A DNA stretch of 64,000 nucleotides from Reticulitermes speratus. Lineage: Eukaryota > Arthropoda > Insecta > Blattodea > Rhinotermitidae. The stretch lies in the NCBI GenBank assembly GCA_021186555.1, contig JAJKFL010000012.1, forward strand, positions 16,565,711 through 16,629,710, in the 5' to 3' direction. Within the stretch, counting starts at the first letter, position 1. Each line of letters begins with the position of its first letter. A program made the translations under genes and the position numbers. Positions 21,680 to 33,068 of this stretch are shown one piece after another. The notes beneath the pieces were generated by a model, which had not been told where the DNA came from, made no database searches, and worked only from the letters and a program-made list of their open reading frames with translations.

Positions 21680-22879
21680 TATTAACGGTCATATGATATG
21701 AGGTCTGATGCAGAAACAGTAACCGAATATACCGAGCCCTTGCCCACTGATTTGTATCTCAACCACTTTCACTGTCCAGCAGAAGACAACGTGCAGCTCT
21801 TTTATAGACCAGCTGTTCTGTGTTCCAGTTTCATATTTCGGCGATTTCGAATGACCGACTAGAATTATATTACGGGATTCTGAAGTTCTAACCTGCACTG
21901 AGCAGCCTCTATACTGCTGTTAGCAACTTGTCTGCAGTACAGTTGCGTGAGGGATCCACTTCATTCTGACAAGTGCACTTCGTTGCTGTGCAGTGGAAGT
22001 GCTTTGTCAGATCAAATACCGATTGTCTGTTGTCATAAGCAGTAACAGACAAGCAGAAACACAGGAGGGAAGTAAGGAAGAGGGGACGGACAGACAGGCG
22101 AGAAATAATGAAAGAACGACAGAAAGCAATGAAGAATAAAATGGGAGAACAACCGGCACGCAGGAATTAAAATTTGGAGTCTGAATAATATTTTAAAATA
22201 TAGCAACTACCTCACAGAGAACACTCTACGTTGCCATTACAAAGACCTACAGGCTAATTCTGTTTCACAAAATAATTGCATCTTATTCTGAGCACTTGTT
22301 TGTCGTTTACTTCGCGATGTTGTCAGTATGTCAGAACATACAGCGTGTACATTCATTATTTTCTCACTTTCAGTCTTCTCTATTTCACTTATTTCTGACT
22401 TTCACGTCCTCTTGCTTTTTCTCATCTACCTTTCTTCTTCCATCTTGTCTTTTCTTCTGTATCTGTTTACATACTTCCTTCTTTTTCCATTGACTACTTT
22501 TATCATTTACGTGTGCTTTTATTCTTTACGCACACGATAAAATGTGCAAATGTAGAAGGACAGAGCCCAACATTACCTATGCCACTAACATACAACAAAA
22601 GAAATAGGGCTGAAAATGGCATGAATATGGCACGAAGTGGGAGGACCCTCCGCGCTGTGAAATCTCGACTCATGATCACAGGATCACCCACCACGTTCCG
22701 TAACACCTGTGCGGGAAGGGCTTCCCGGCGTGTTCCCACGCTACACAGCATCATGCGTCACAACACGCTTTTATAATTAGACATAATATCAATGTGTATC
22801 GAGGCCTGCTCTTGATATGAGATGCGGCGAAGGGAAGTGATGGTAGAGTTTAAGGCTAGGCACAGTCAATGATTAACTT
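21680..22879. other. No recognisable gene
   Basis: Pyrimidine-rich around 22360-22505. A pair of opposing 80-codon frames at 22503-22776 shows no recognised motif. Confidence 0.35.
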
Positions 22880-23245
22880 CTACTTAGCAGCTCCGAAATT
22901 AAGCATTTTTTAAAACTTAGCATCGTTGCAAGTACATGTATAATTAAATACTTTACCAGCAAATCTCAATTAAAGAAGACAATAAAATTCTGGAATAAAT
23001 ATCAGAATTTTGGTATTTATAACACGTAGCCTAAACTGCAGAAAGAACAGTAAAGTGAAATTAAATTAAGAGTTTATTAACCCGTTGAAGCATGCAATTT
23101 AGAACTGCAGTTCGTACCTCACAGTAAACACACTCCATCCCAATGATAAGGAAAATTTGATAAGGTTGTTTACGCAAAGAATTCGTGTTTTTCTTCAGTA
23201 ATACGAAATATAGAAATACTCTGTGTAGGCAAAGAAAAGGAGTGT
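22880..23245. repeat. Unclassified dispersed repeat R, copy 1
   Basis: Shares GCAGTTCGTACCTCACAGTAA, CACTCCATC and AAATACTCTGTGTAGGCA with copies at 25690-25850 and 29810-30030. No tRNA head, inverted ends or coding frame seen. Confidence 0.5.
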
Positions 23246-23389
23246 TAGGTGTTATTACAGGTGGTCCATATGTTGCGTATGTCCTTTAAAGAACAAAGAG
23301 ACATTTCGACAAAATGTGTTTTTAATTTACGGTTTAATTAAAGATAATGATATGATGGTCAGTGAACAATGAACTGGTAAGGATATGAA

Positions 23390-23545
23390 AAAAGCGGTTG
23401 TGGCCTATTTTGAAGTACTACCCTAGAATTTTCCTGGAAGAACTAAGGGAAACCACACAAAAAATCTGTCAAGATAGTCGGTTGGTTGCCGGACCGAAAT
23501 TTGAAAACGGGACTCCCGAATACGCAGCAAGAGTGCTACCCAATG
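23390..23545 (-). mobile_element. SINE family C fragment
   Basis: GCGGTTGTGGCC, TTTTCCTGGAAGAACTAAGG and CCGAAATTTGAAAACGGGAC correspond to the family seen at 43485, where the B-box match is better. Confidence 0.5.
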
Positions 23546-24373
23546 TAGCATCAGAAGCAATGAACTACCAGTGTATTCGTGTTCACAGACAGATAAAACG
23601 TGAAGAACCTGAAGACCACATAATCGGTAACCGGGCAGATGTTAGAAATGAGAATCTCTGTAATACCGGCCGGCCTGGGGCGGTACGACTACAAAAATTG
23701 CCAAGAGAAATATTAACAAAAGGAAAAGGATAATACTGGAGCAATAAATAAGAGCCCGTGTTTTATGGTTTGCAAACACCACATGAATCTGAATGCTCCA
23801 TACATGTGGACGTCAAATAAAGGTACAATGCTTGTTTCAGTTTCACGCCTGAAAGTCAGTTTCAGAACATTTATCCAGCAGCTAGTGACCAATATCCCGG
23901 ATACGCATGTTTGTAATAACCTTGACTCTCACTTCTACCAGTATACAAAAGACAGGTGACGAATTGAACCAACAAGCTGTTTGAATTAAAAAAAAGTTCA
24001 CTTCCGGACTCAGCGGAACTGACCCAACATTCGGCTGCACCAGAGGACCATGCCTTGCTTTTCGCATTAGTGAGCTAACACGCAGCTGGTCGGTGTTAAC
24101 TTGCTAGTACGTTTATTTTACGAGAAAGCATTGTGTTAGCCTCAGCATGTCGGCAGCGCTCCTCACTACTGTTTGGAAATATCAGAGCCACTTGAAATTT
24201 TAGCGGGAATTTGGTAGGATTTTGGATACCATTATCGAATGAGAAGCACAAAATATATCGACAGAAATATTACTGTGAATATGCAAAATATTTTGCATAT
24301 AAAAGAAATTTCATAAAGATGCCATCAACTTGGGAAGACGCTGAAAGACAGTCATATTTATACTACAAGAGAT
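23546..24373. other. No recognisable gene
   Basis: A 111-codon plus-strand frame (23398-23733) overlaps the SINE C fragment and is not a recognisable protein. Confidence 0.35.
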
Positions 24374-24539
24374 CAGGACAACGTAAATGTTCCAAAAAGA
24401 ATTCTAGGAGCCACCTGAAAATTCTAGGCGCCAGAAGGGTGACAAAGCAAGTTCCATACTGAGGACCCACAAATATGAAGCGCGGAGTACAAAATGTGGT
24501 CCCCACGGCGACCTGGTGCCCGGGATTTGCGCACTCCTG
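24374..24539. mobile_element. hAT-like MITE
   Basis: It begins CAGGACAACGTAAATG and ends TTTGCGCACTCCTG, with the shared interior TTCTAGGCGCCAGAAGGGTGA. Flanks CAAGAGAT and CGACAGAT match at 6 of 8 positions, as in an aged 8-bp duplication. Confidence 0.75.
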
Positions 24540-24837
24540 CGACAGATACTAATCGTTGTAGAATAACGATACGCACTGCGTACTGCTGCTTTCTAACGAC
24601 AGTCTACGAGATTCTTTCGTTAAAGGTCGAAACTGAAATACAGACTGAAACCGACATACAGCGGCATTCGCAAGGCAAAACAAAACAACTAAGTTAGAAA
24701 TAAGTTAAAGAAGATACACTTAGAAGTTTAACTTCTTTCATGCCTTAGAAGCAACATAAAGGTGTTACTGGAACTTACTGAGGCTGAGAAGGTGCCCGCA
24801 CTTTATATCGATACATAACGTTATCGCTGTACGTGGA

Positions 24838-25356
24838 CAGTCCATTGGCACAGCCGACAAACTGCAGCATCAAGTGCCAGTGCCAAGTTACGAAGCCAAT
24901 CGATCCATTGGCACAGCCGACAACTGCAAGGCAACAATCACTAGTTGCCAAGTTACAGAAGCCTAAATTAACTTCTTCATTGGCACAGCGACAAACTGAG
25001 CTCAAGGTGCCCGGCACTAATTACGATACCAATCGATCCATTGGCGCAGCCGACAAACTGCAGCATCAAGGCCAGTGCCAAGTTACGAAGCCAATCGATC
25101 CATTGGCACAGCCGACAAACTGCAGCATCAAGTGCCAGTGCCAAGTTACGAAGCCAATCGATCCATTGGCACAGCCGACAAACTGCAGCATCAAGTGCCA
25201 GTGCCAAGTTACGAAGCCAATCGATCCATTGGCACAGCCGACAAACTGCAGCATCAAGTGCCAGTGCCAAGTTACGAAGCCAATCGATCCATTGGCGCAG
25301 CCGACAAACTGCAGCATCAAGTGCCAGTGCCAAGTTACGAAGCCAATCGATCCATT
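24838..25356. repeat. 63-bp minisatellite, about 8 units
   Basis: Unit from CCATTGGCACAGCCGACAAA to AAGCCAATCGAT. The three units before about 25030 are degenerate and carry insertions and deletions; the last five are almost identical. As 63 is a multiple of 3 and the unit is stop-free in several frames, both strands show frames of 110-180 codons that should not be taken as genes. Confidence 0.93.
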
Positions 25357-25377
25357 CCCGTCAGTGTGAAAAACTTC

Positions 25378-25530
25378 ACTAACTACATGGGGGCAGAGTC
25401 CTTGTTGAGAAGCTAACAGTTCCACAGCTACTCAAGAAATTCCCATCATTTGACGGAAACCGAAAGTTCATCACAGCGTTCACAACAGCCAGCCAGCTGC
25501 CCCTATCCTGAGCCAGATCAATACAGTCTA
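25378..25530 (-). mobile_element. LINE family B, 3' terminal fragment
   Basis: Plus strand reads GGGGCAGAGTCCTTGTTGAG, AACTCAAG-like and CCTGAGCCAGATCAATACAGT, matching the 3' end seen at 26330 and 43010. Only the last coding stretch and 3' UTR are present. Confidence 0.65.
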
Positions 25531-25689
25531 CGTTTTCCTCGTCTTATTTCTTAAATTTGAGTAGTTTCCGAAAGTGAAAAAAGATTATACAACCGACTGT
25601 TTTAAACACAAGTGTGGTTATTAAAAATTTTACAAATTTATCAACTGTACATTTCACATTATAAAAATAGGCCATTCGTCACAGAGTTA

Positions 25690-25850
25690 AACATTTGAAA
25701 TATAAAATTTAATTCAATTACATTTAAAGATTCAGTTCGTAAATCACGGCACATAATACGTCTCCATCATAGAGACTAACCTGTTAGTGTTATTGACGGA
25801 AATAATCGCTGTCTATTTACGAAACATATAAATACACAGTGTGGAAAAAA
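25690..25850. repeat. Unclassified dispersed repeat R, copy 2
   Basis: CATTTAAAGATTCAGTTCGTA, CGTCTCCATC and ATAAATACACAGTGT parallel the other two copies at lower identity. Confidence 0.45.
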
Positions 25851-26329
25851 TACTGCATCTTTAATGTGAATGCGTAATGTAGTAGCTTTGTGCTCCAAAA
25901 AGGTACTCAGTAATGTATCTGCACCATAAAAACACCTGAAGTTTATATTTTATTCTTTAAAGGGGAAGAAACATCCAAAGAGAGTAAATAAATAGCCTAC
26001 AGTCTCAACTTGAAAGGAAAAATCCACCAGCAGCATAACTGGTCGTGACGAACATTTAATACGCCATAAGTAAAGTATATAAGGCACAAGAGAGCACGAC
26101 TTGCTCGCTAAGTGTTAAATGAAATGTCACATGCGAATCAGAATGCATTAAATTGCAGTAAAACATAAACTGTTTTTACTTTCAAACGAGTACTTCATTA
26201 GATACGTTCCATCAAACATCACAGCACACAAACGCTGTTATGTCATTAGTTTTATTTGTCTCCTACATGCTGCGGTCACGACCAACAATCCTCATGGAGA
26301 ACATTCCAGAACACTGACAGAAATCTACA
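25851..26329. other. No recognisable gene
   Basis: AT-rich; no element or frame of note. Confidence 0.35.
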
Positions 26330-26615
26330 AGGTTGACTAACTCCATGGAGCAGAGTCCTTCTTAAGAAGCTAACAGTTCCTCAGTTACTCAAGAAATTGC
26401 CAGCATTTTATGGAAACCGAAGGTTCATTACCGTTTTCACAAAAACCCGCCATTTTTCCTTATACTGAGCCAGATCAATCCAGTCCACCACTCCTCTTTC
26501 CTATTTCTTGAAGTTCCCTTTTCATATTATCCACCCATCTACACGTGGTCTTCCAAGTTGGATGTTTCCTCATGTTTCCGCACCAAAACCCTTGCCAAGG
26601 TTCTGTCCAAGCTCC
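26330..26615 (-). mobile_element. LINE family B, 3' fragment
   Basis: Minus-strand translation yields GRPRVDGW, then DWIDLAQYKEKWRVFVKTVM and NLRFP. This is the typical C-terminus of the family (DWIxLAQDRDKWRA...VMNLRVP), broken by stops. Confidence 0.75.
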
Positions 26616-27029
26616 CGATTTTTTTTTTAAAATTCGTAACAAGTTAATTTGTTAACGCGAGACGTTGTTAGCTCCTCGCCCAAAGCTACAAGCGGAGGGG
26701 CCACCGCTTATCGGCTATCCACGACTGCTATTCAATACATCCGCAGCTACAGTCCATAAACCCTTGAGGCCGTCTCTTCATCCGCAACCTGAGGACGCGC
26801 TATGCCGTGGTGACACGGACACGCTTACCAAGCAATTTACAAGGTTGGACATGTTATGTATAAATTGTTCAAACCATATCCATATACCATCACTAAACAT
26901 ACAATTTTGTGTCCAGTTATATATTAAAAGTGTTTAAAACATTATACGTAAAACAGGATTCATTAAACTCATTAAAATATTACTTTATAGCGCACTTTAT
27001 GCATGTATCGCCTATATATGTCCAGCAAT
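26616..27029. other. No recognisable gene
   Basis: A 90-codon plus-strand frame (26665-26937) without recognised features. Confidence 0.35.
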
Positions 27030-27276
27030 TTTCAATGGCGCAACACCCTTAGTGGGCCACGGCCTTTTCGTTATCAAGGCTTCACGATCACACTTTAGAC
27101 AGAGCCACACTCGGTAGGACTCCTCTGGACGAGTGGTCAGCCCGAAGCAGAGACCTCTACCTGACAACACACAACACTCACATCCATGCCCCCGGCGGGA
27201 TTCGAACCCACAATTCTAGCAAGCGAGCGGCCGCAGACTCATGCGTTAGACTGTGCGGCCACTGGGATCGGCTATA
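27030..27276 (-). mobile_element. SINE family B copy
   Basis: Minus-strand head with CGGGATTCGAACCC (B box in reverse) and the body GGTAGGACTCCTCTGGACGA in plus reading. Similar length to the copy at 1450. Confidence 0.8.
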
Positions 27277-27495
27277 TCTAGCAATATCCTACAGTAATAA
27301 AAGCAATGATATAACGGAGCTTGTTTACATGAAATTCCGATCAAACCTGCCTAAAACGTTAGATGGGAGCGTCTAGAGCTGGCCCAATGGTTCAGGTCAG
27401 ACAAAGTGTAGTAACAACTAAAGAAACTTCAAATATACGAAAACCTGTTGCTTAAAATTTTTTGCGTTGTTGCCCGGCGTCAATTTTTGTTGTAT

Positions 27496-27536
27496 GACCA
27501 ACGTTTCGGATCACTTTTTGTCCCATCTTCAGGGTC
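27496..27536 (-). ncRNA. Hammerhead ribozyme (predicted), loopless helix III
   Basis: Minus strand: GACC, CUGAAGA, U, helix II with GG/CC, GAAA, ACGU, U, GGUC. Helix I pairs perfectly over 4 bp. ACGU has no loop, so helix III could form only between two molecules, as in dimeric minimal hammerheads. Confidence 0.58.
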
Positions 27537-27580
27537 TTAGGTTAAAAGGATTTTTTTTACTTTTTTACCATTGAACCTAA

Positions 27581-27623
27581 GACCCTGAAGATGGGACAAA
27601 CAAGTGATCCCGAAACGTTGGTT
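27581..27623 (+). ncRNA. Hammerhead ribozyme (predicted), loopless helix III
   Basis: Plus strand: GACC, CUGAAGA, U, GGGA...UCCC, GAAA, ACGU, U, GGUU. Helix I keeps one G-U pair. Core intact. Confidence 0.58.
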
Positions 27624-27713
27624 ATACACCAAAAATTGACGCGGGGCAACAACCCAAAAAATTTTAAGCAACATTACACCACGGCGGAAGCCTTCAATTA
27701 CATACGAAAACCT

Positions 27714-28889
27714 TTTAACGCATACCCAAGTAATTCCTTGAAACATTGTTCATGTAATTTACTTTCTTTCTCTGCTTACCTCCACTAACCCATATGCCTT
27801 CATGGCGGGCACAGGACAAGCTTTACTCTGTGGGATCCAGCTCAGAAGAAAAGCGTTCTTTAGGTGCGTTTCAAAGCAGTTGCAAAAGGCACCTGTTAGC
27901 CTCATCATGGATGTATGACCGTCTGTCCGTATGAAACAAAGCGAGTCCCACCAGAGAGACTGTCGTAAAATTTCATATTTTCGATTTTTACTAAAACCAG
28001 TCGACACATTCCGTTTTTGGTTAAAATCGGAAAAAAATAATTGATATTGTACATGAAGACTTACGTAGGTTTATGTGATTTTTCTTTATAAAGGAAAAAT
28101 ACTGTTTTCTCTACAAGATAGGATTTGAGGTCAAAGAAATAGCTGACGATAAAAAATAGGAATCAAACATCACTAACTGTAAATCTGTTGTTGAGACACG
28201 AAATATTAGGGAAACTAAATGAGCGAAAGCGCCAGAAGTGCTGCGACGTGCGGACATTTTCTAGCTTCTATAAGAACAGCTCATCTACAAACTTTTGGAA
28301 AAAACATACAATGCAGACCTCTTTACTATCGACAGCATTTTTTAAGCCTTTTTCAATATGGCAAATAATTAAATGTAATGTAAAGAGTTTCTGACTACGA
28401 AGTACGACATCCCTGCGGCTGTAATGGACTTATGAAAAAAGCCCATTCAAATTCAACGGGAAATAATTTATTTCGCATCTTCATCCGGCATCGCCCTTCT
28501 TTCTTTTCATTATATTTTCCTACCCTTATCTCCTTACCTCCTTTCCTCCTTAAAATAGCGAAGTTACATCTTTACCATTACGGTGGCAGATTTTCATGCC
28601 CACAGCTGACATCTGTGTAAATATATAAAAATTAAAAGCACAAGAATTGTACAACATACATACATACACAGACAATAAACTACGAAGTTAGGAAGGGCCA
28701 TACACTACGTCAGTGTGTTCCAAACACTTCTATCGCAGAGTCTTTGGTTTAAACCGAGATTTAGTATACATTAGAAGGTGTTTGTGGCACAGATGTTACC
28801 AATAACTAGTTTCTTCCCAAATATTGTACCTGCAACTGCTGATTGCAACGAATATCTTCCTCGCCACAGAAGTCAAATAAAACGTAGGC
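27714..28889. other. No recognisable gene
   Basis: Short frames only; no repeat family member recognised. Confidence 0.35.
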
Positions 28890-28960
28890 CTACTTTGTAG
28901 TTTATTTAAACGTGCTGTCAGTAACTAAGATTATATAGCATCAAATGGTAGTTATTAATT
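28890..28960. repeat. Short dispersed repeat (TTTATTTAA-CGCTGTCA type)
   Basis: GTTTATTTAAACGTGCTGTCA and ATATAGCATCAAATGG recur in modified form at 29585-29650 (TTACTTAACGACGCTGTCA, GTATAGCATCTATGG). It resembles the leading part of a common insect SINE-linked repeat. Confidence 0.4.
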
Positions 28961-29809
28961 AGCAAGAATGTTGAAAACGTGCTGTAGCCTAGTTTAATGT
29001 AAGATCCTGCCACTTGTCTGGACAGAAAGAAAGAAATCAAGAAAGTTTTCAGTCAGGACGCCGCGTGTTGTAGACGAGGTTCGTACCGTTCATCAACCGA
29101 ATACTGCTTGAGCCATCGTGCTCGGTTTAACAAAATAAATGGAAATGAAACCTTCACACTGCTGACCTTACGTGCAAGTATATCAGCTGAGGAGATTTCT
29201 CGGGTGATATTTCATCGCTGCGGCACCTGACGCCGTCTGCTCACTCAGCGTTGTCGGTCAAGGCAACTAGTGAAAGTTCGACTCTACTTACCAGAGCACC
29301 GAATGTAGTTGAAGGACGGGCCCCGCCCGCGCAGTGCGCAAATCCGTCTGTATAGTCTCTGGCGGAAAACTGCATGGAACTACCAATCGGTAAAGTGACT
29401 GAGTTACAGACAGAAACACCAAGACATCGGAATTCCACTCCCGGCAGGGGTAAGGAATTCTTGTCTTGCCCAAGGCGTCCAGAACGCCTCTCGGAACCAA
29501 CCTGCTATTCAATCAGGACCGTGGTTTCTTCTTCCGAGGGTAAAGTGGCCGGGGCCTGAAGCTCGTCACTCACATAAACTTTAATTATTTTTATAATTTA
29601 CTTAACGACGCTGTCAGAATCTCAGAACTGTATAGCATCTATGGTAGGATGGTTTGTGAGTGATGGCTTTATAGGCCTACGGACTAAGAAAAACAATGAA
29701 TAATATTACCCAGTGCCGAGCTTCGAATAGGGCGCCTCCTGTATACAATTATTCACCACGTTCATACCCATAAGTCCATTTAACAGCCTAATGCATTGTG
29801 TTTACTACA
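28961..29809. other. No recognisable gene
   Basis: Contains the second copy of the short dispersed repeat at 29585-29650. Frames near 29241-29559 overlap on both strands and show no domain. Confidence 0.35.
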
Positions 29810-30030
29810 TGTGCCCCTACTATGAACTTAATTAAAGTTAATTTAACACTTCAAAGTTCAAGATTAACCTCAATTAAATTTAAAGAGGCAGTCCGTACCG
29901 CGCAGTAAACACGCTCCATCTCTGTTATAAAAACCAATCAGTTAATGCTGTATATGGAAATAAGGCTGTGTTTTCTGAGATCCATATAAAACACATAAAT
30001 ACACTCTGTAGGCAGGATGTAGAATATTTT
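29810..30030. repeat. Unclassified dispersed repeat R, copy 3
   Basis: TTAAAGAGGCAGTCCGTACC, GCAGTAAACACGCTCCATC and AAATACACTCTGTAGGCA match copy 1 best. Retains more CpG than the others. Confidence 0.5.
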
Positions 30031-30167
30031 AAACTTAAACCTGATGGTACATAAAATATTCAATAAGCTTAGAAAGTTAATTGAACTATCTCAGTTTTCA
30101 ATTGAATGTTTTTTTTACCCTAAGAATTCTAAAATATACATTTATCCACACTACATCACACAATTTG

Positions 30168-30394
30168 CCAGGGCCTCCTCATTATCGAGGCTTCACGATC
30201 ACACTTTAGACACACCACACTCGGTAGGACTCCTCTGGACGAGTGATCAGCCCGTCGCAGAGACCTCTACCTGACTACACACAACACTCACAAGAGACAG
30301 ACATCCATGCCCCGGCGAGATTCGAGCGCACAATCCCAGGAAGCGAACGGCAGCAGACCCACGCCTTAGACAGCGCGGCCACTGGGATCGACAT
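30168..30394 (-). mobile_element. SINE family B copy
   Basis: Family body and reverse B box (GAGATTCGAGCGC, degraded) are present. It abuts the LINE A fragment that starts at about 30403. Confidence 0.77.
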
Positions 30395-30402
30395 TAGAAA
30401 TT

Positions 30403-30909
30403 AGCAAATCGGACTTAAATTTAAAGAGGAAACTAGTAAAGTGCTACATTCGGGGCATAGCTCTGTATGGTTTTGAAACTTGGTCATTTCGGAAAGTAGA
30501 TCAGAAATACCTGGAAAATTTTGAAATGTGGTGCTGGAGAAGAATGGAGAAGATCAGTCGGACCGATCGTGTGAGAAATGAAGAAGTATTACAAAGAGTC
30601 AAGGAGGAGAAGAATAACCTACGTACAATAAAAGGAAGGAAGGCTAGCTGGATTGGTGACATCTTGCGCAGGAACTGCCTTCTAAAACACGTTATTAAAG
30701 GAAAGATACAGGGAAGGATAGAATTGATGGGAAGACGAGGAAGAAGACGTAAGCAGCTACTGGATGGCCTTAAGGAAAAGAGAAGATACTGGAAATTGAC
30801 ATATGAAGCACTAGATCGCCCTATTCGGAACTCGCTTTGGAAGAAGCTATGGACCTGTCGCAAAACAAATTACAAAGTGATGACTTACCAATTCCAAAAC
30901 TGGCTATAA
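30403..30909 (+). mobile_element. LINE family A, 3' coding fragment with open frame
   Basis: An uninterrupted frame of 168 codons runs SKSDLNLKRKLVKCYIRG, YGFETWSFRKVDQKYLENFE, WCWRRMEKISRTDRVRNEEV, DILRRNCLLKHVIKGK and GRRGRRRKQLLDGLKEKR. It is the C-terminal part of a non-LTR reverse transcriptase, past the catalytic domain, and 5'-truncated. Being open without a start context it is best read as a fairly young fragment, not a gene. Confidence 0.85.
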
Positions 30910-31610
30910 TTTTATTCGTCGTTGAAATGGGCCAAGTATGTGTTTAAATGCACCAAGTACACGTGGATTATCACTGGCCTTTTAATGGTTAACGAAAAAT
31001 GTAGGCCTGGCCTGAAGTTAGATCCATTTCCGTTCAATTCAAACAATCTGAAATTCCTGATACCGATGGAAAGGTAGGTCGTCCGTCTTAAGGTGGATGA
31101 ACTTGTACTAGGTAAAGGTCTGCAGCACGCGAGCTCCATACCGCTTGCACTACGAATCCCACACCCTAGAATGTCTGTGAAGAGGAAATATTCACGATAA
31201 GATAAAGTTAGGACGCGTGCCAATTTTCCCACCAAGAAGACTCGCAAAAGAGGAAGGAAATTTTTCAGTCTGTAAATACATGTAACATGGTGACAAAAAA
31301 CAAAATAACTTCTACATCTATTTCCTTGAACAAATGAAAGGGACGTAAAAATATGTTGGAAAATAAATTAAACATAATATATAATATTAATATTGTGCCG
31401 TGTTACGTGACTTGAGCACGAGATAGTTCCGCCGGACGATAACTGCCACCCCCTTGTCTTCATTGAGTTGTACCTGTCCTTTCCTCCCCTGTGGCTATAG
31501 TGGTTTGTTCCACTGTTTACCTTTTTACGTGTGCTTTTTCCTAGGGTCACTCAACATCCTGGCTGCGAGATAGTTACATCAAAAGTCAGATGGCACATAT
31601 TAATTATATA
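30910..31610. other. No recognisable gene
   Basis: Short minus-strand frames; no element recognised. Confidence 0.35.
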
Positions 31611-31890
31611 TTAATAATTAGTTGGTATAGTGAGTGGGCTGCAGGTGGGACGATCTGGGGTTTGATTCCTGGCAGGGGCAAGATATTTTGTTCTTCTCCA
31701 ACTTTCAGACCGGCTCTGTAGCCCACCCAGCCTTCTACTGAATGGGTACTTTGGTTCTTTGGCTAAAGCGGCCGGGACGTGAAGGTGACCTCTCGCCTTC
31801 CTATAGTGTCGAGGTTAAGAATGAGTGGGGCTGCAACTCTATTCCTCCTATACGTTTTCATGGCGTGGACAGAGATAACTTTAACTTTAT
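31611..31890 (+). mobile_element. SINE family A copy
   Basis: Head TTAGTTGGTATAGTGAGTGG with B-box remnant GGGGTTTGATTCC, then the body to TTTTCATGGCGTGGACAGAG. Orientation plus. Confidence 0.83.
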
Positions 31891-32574
31891 GTAGATTATT
31901 TTAAACATAAAAATATGTGCCTATTGCCTTCATATCCAGCATAATATCCCGTTAATATCGAGTATAATTTTCACTTCCGATATGCCATAAAACTGTCTTG
32001 GCGCTTGTCTAGTGTCATTGTAATCTTTGGCCTTTCAGATATAACACGGAAAGTCAGATCTTGACTTGTCTCGTAGCGTAACATGAATTGTATCCCGCGT
32101 CGTAAACTGTCGGAGGATGAAATTCAGTTACGAAGACCGGAAGCGGAACAGCAGGTAGACTGGGCGAGTCTCGCTCGACACGTTGGGGTGCATCACTGTC
32201 TGCTTCCTGCCATCATCTTCAGCCTATTGTGCTCGCAGGCTGTTTGCGTCTACCAATGAAACAAGTCGGTTGTTTTCTGAAAACGTTGACTCGTACGAAA
32301 ATGACGTCACTGTGATTCGTCTCTCCTAGAACTTAAAGGCAGATTCTCCATTCAAATGTTATTTTCAACAGTCGTCACTGTAGCTTTTTGTAACCAGCTC
32401 TAAAAATAGGTGATAAACTGAGGCAGCGGAAAGAAGTCCCATGGATCGACACTCTCCACGTCGAAAGAAAAGACAGTGTGGCGTGGATCCATTTGGTTTA
32501 GAATATACGCCATCAGCATCATCATGAACGCAAACAGATGTAGGACCCCTGGGTCCTGTCCTGTGAAAACTAAA
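31891..32574. other. No recognisable gene
   Basis: No element or exon recognised. Confidence 0.35.
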
Positions 32575-32840
32575 TCTTGAAGACGCTGTTGATCTCTCTA
32601 TCTTGTTTTTGGTCGATCTATGTCGCGTTTGCCTTTTGGTTTGTATTCCAGTGCCATCCTGGGTATTCGTGAGTGTTTCATCCCTTTAACATGTTGTAGC
32701 CAATTATTGTGGTAGCTCTGAATTTCATCTACTACGTGTTCTACTTTTGGTTTTTCTCGAATTGTTTTATCCTTTGATGGTCTAACATTCTCAGCATAGT
32801 ATGGTTTCATAAAACGCGGGGAATTTCCCAGCTGCACAAC
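32575..32840 (-). mobile_element. LINE 3' coding fragment (third family)
   Basis: Minus-strand frame of 79 codons includes NNWLQHVKGMKHSRIPRMAL and EYKPKGKRDIDRPKTR, the C-terminal pattern of another endonuclease/reverse-transcriptase LINE (HVxRMxxxRIPxxAL...GRPKTRW). The frame ends in a stop where RW is expected. A piece at 32845-32880 (TTAGCTTCTCAAGGAGGACT) matches the LINE B 3' end on the plus strand. Confidence 0.7.
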
Positions 32841-33009
32841 TATTAGCTTCTCAAGGAGGACTCTGTTCCGTGGAGTTAGTTTATTCTTTCCGCTCTCTTC
32901 TTTGTCAGTCAGTGTCCTTCAAAGGCTGGTGTTTTCGGAGTTATTTTTCCTCCCGTAAAGTTGAGTGAAGTGTGTACGATCGAGGTTCAGCAATATAATT
33001 CTATCATAA

Positions 33010-33068
33010 CAATTCCGTCCTCGCAGAAATCTGCCCCCCCCCTTACATCAACCCCCCCCCCCCCCAGT
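33010..33068. repeat. C-rich low complexity
   Basis: Two C runs (about 9 and 14) near 33032-33065. Confidence 0.7.

Larger units (their letters stand above)
27447..27701. mobile_element. Palindromic hammerhead retroposon, copy 3
   Basis: Arms 27447-27553 and 27572-27672 are inverted copies. The 12-bp direct repeat ATACGAAAACCT flanks it (27435-27446 and 27702-27713). The unpaired tail at 27673-27701 contains TTACACCACGGCGGAAGCC, the tail type of the second subfamily. One hammerhead pattern per arm. Confidence 0.78.

Noticed and set aside
24833-25425. Frames up to 178 codons
   Set aside because: Produced by the 63-bp tandem repeat.
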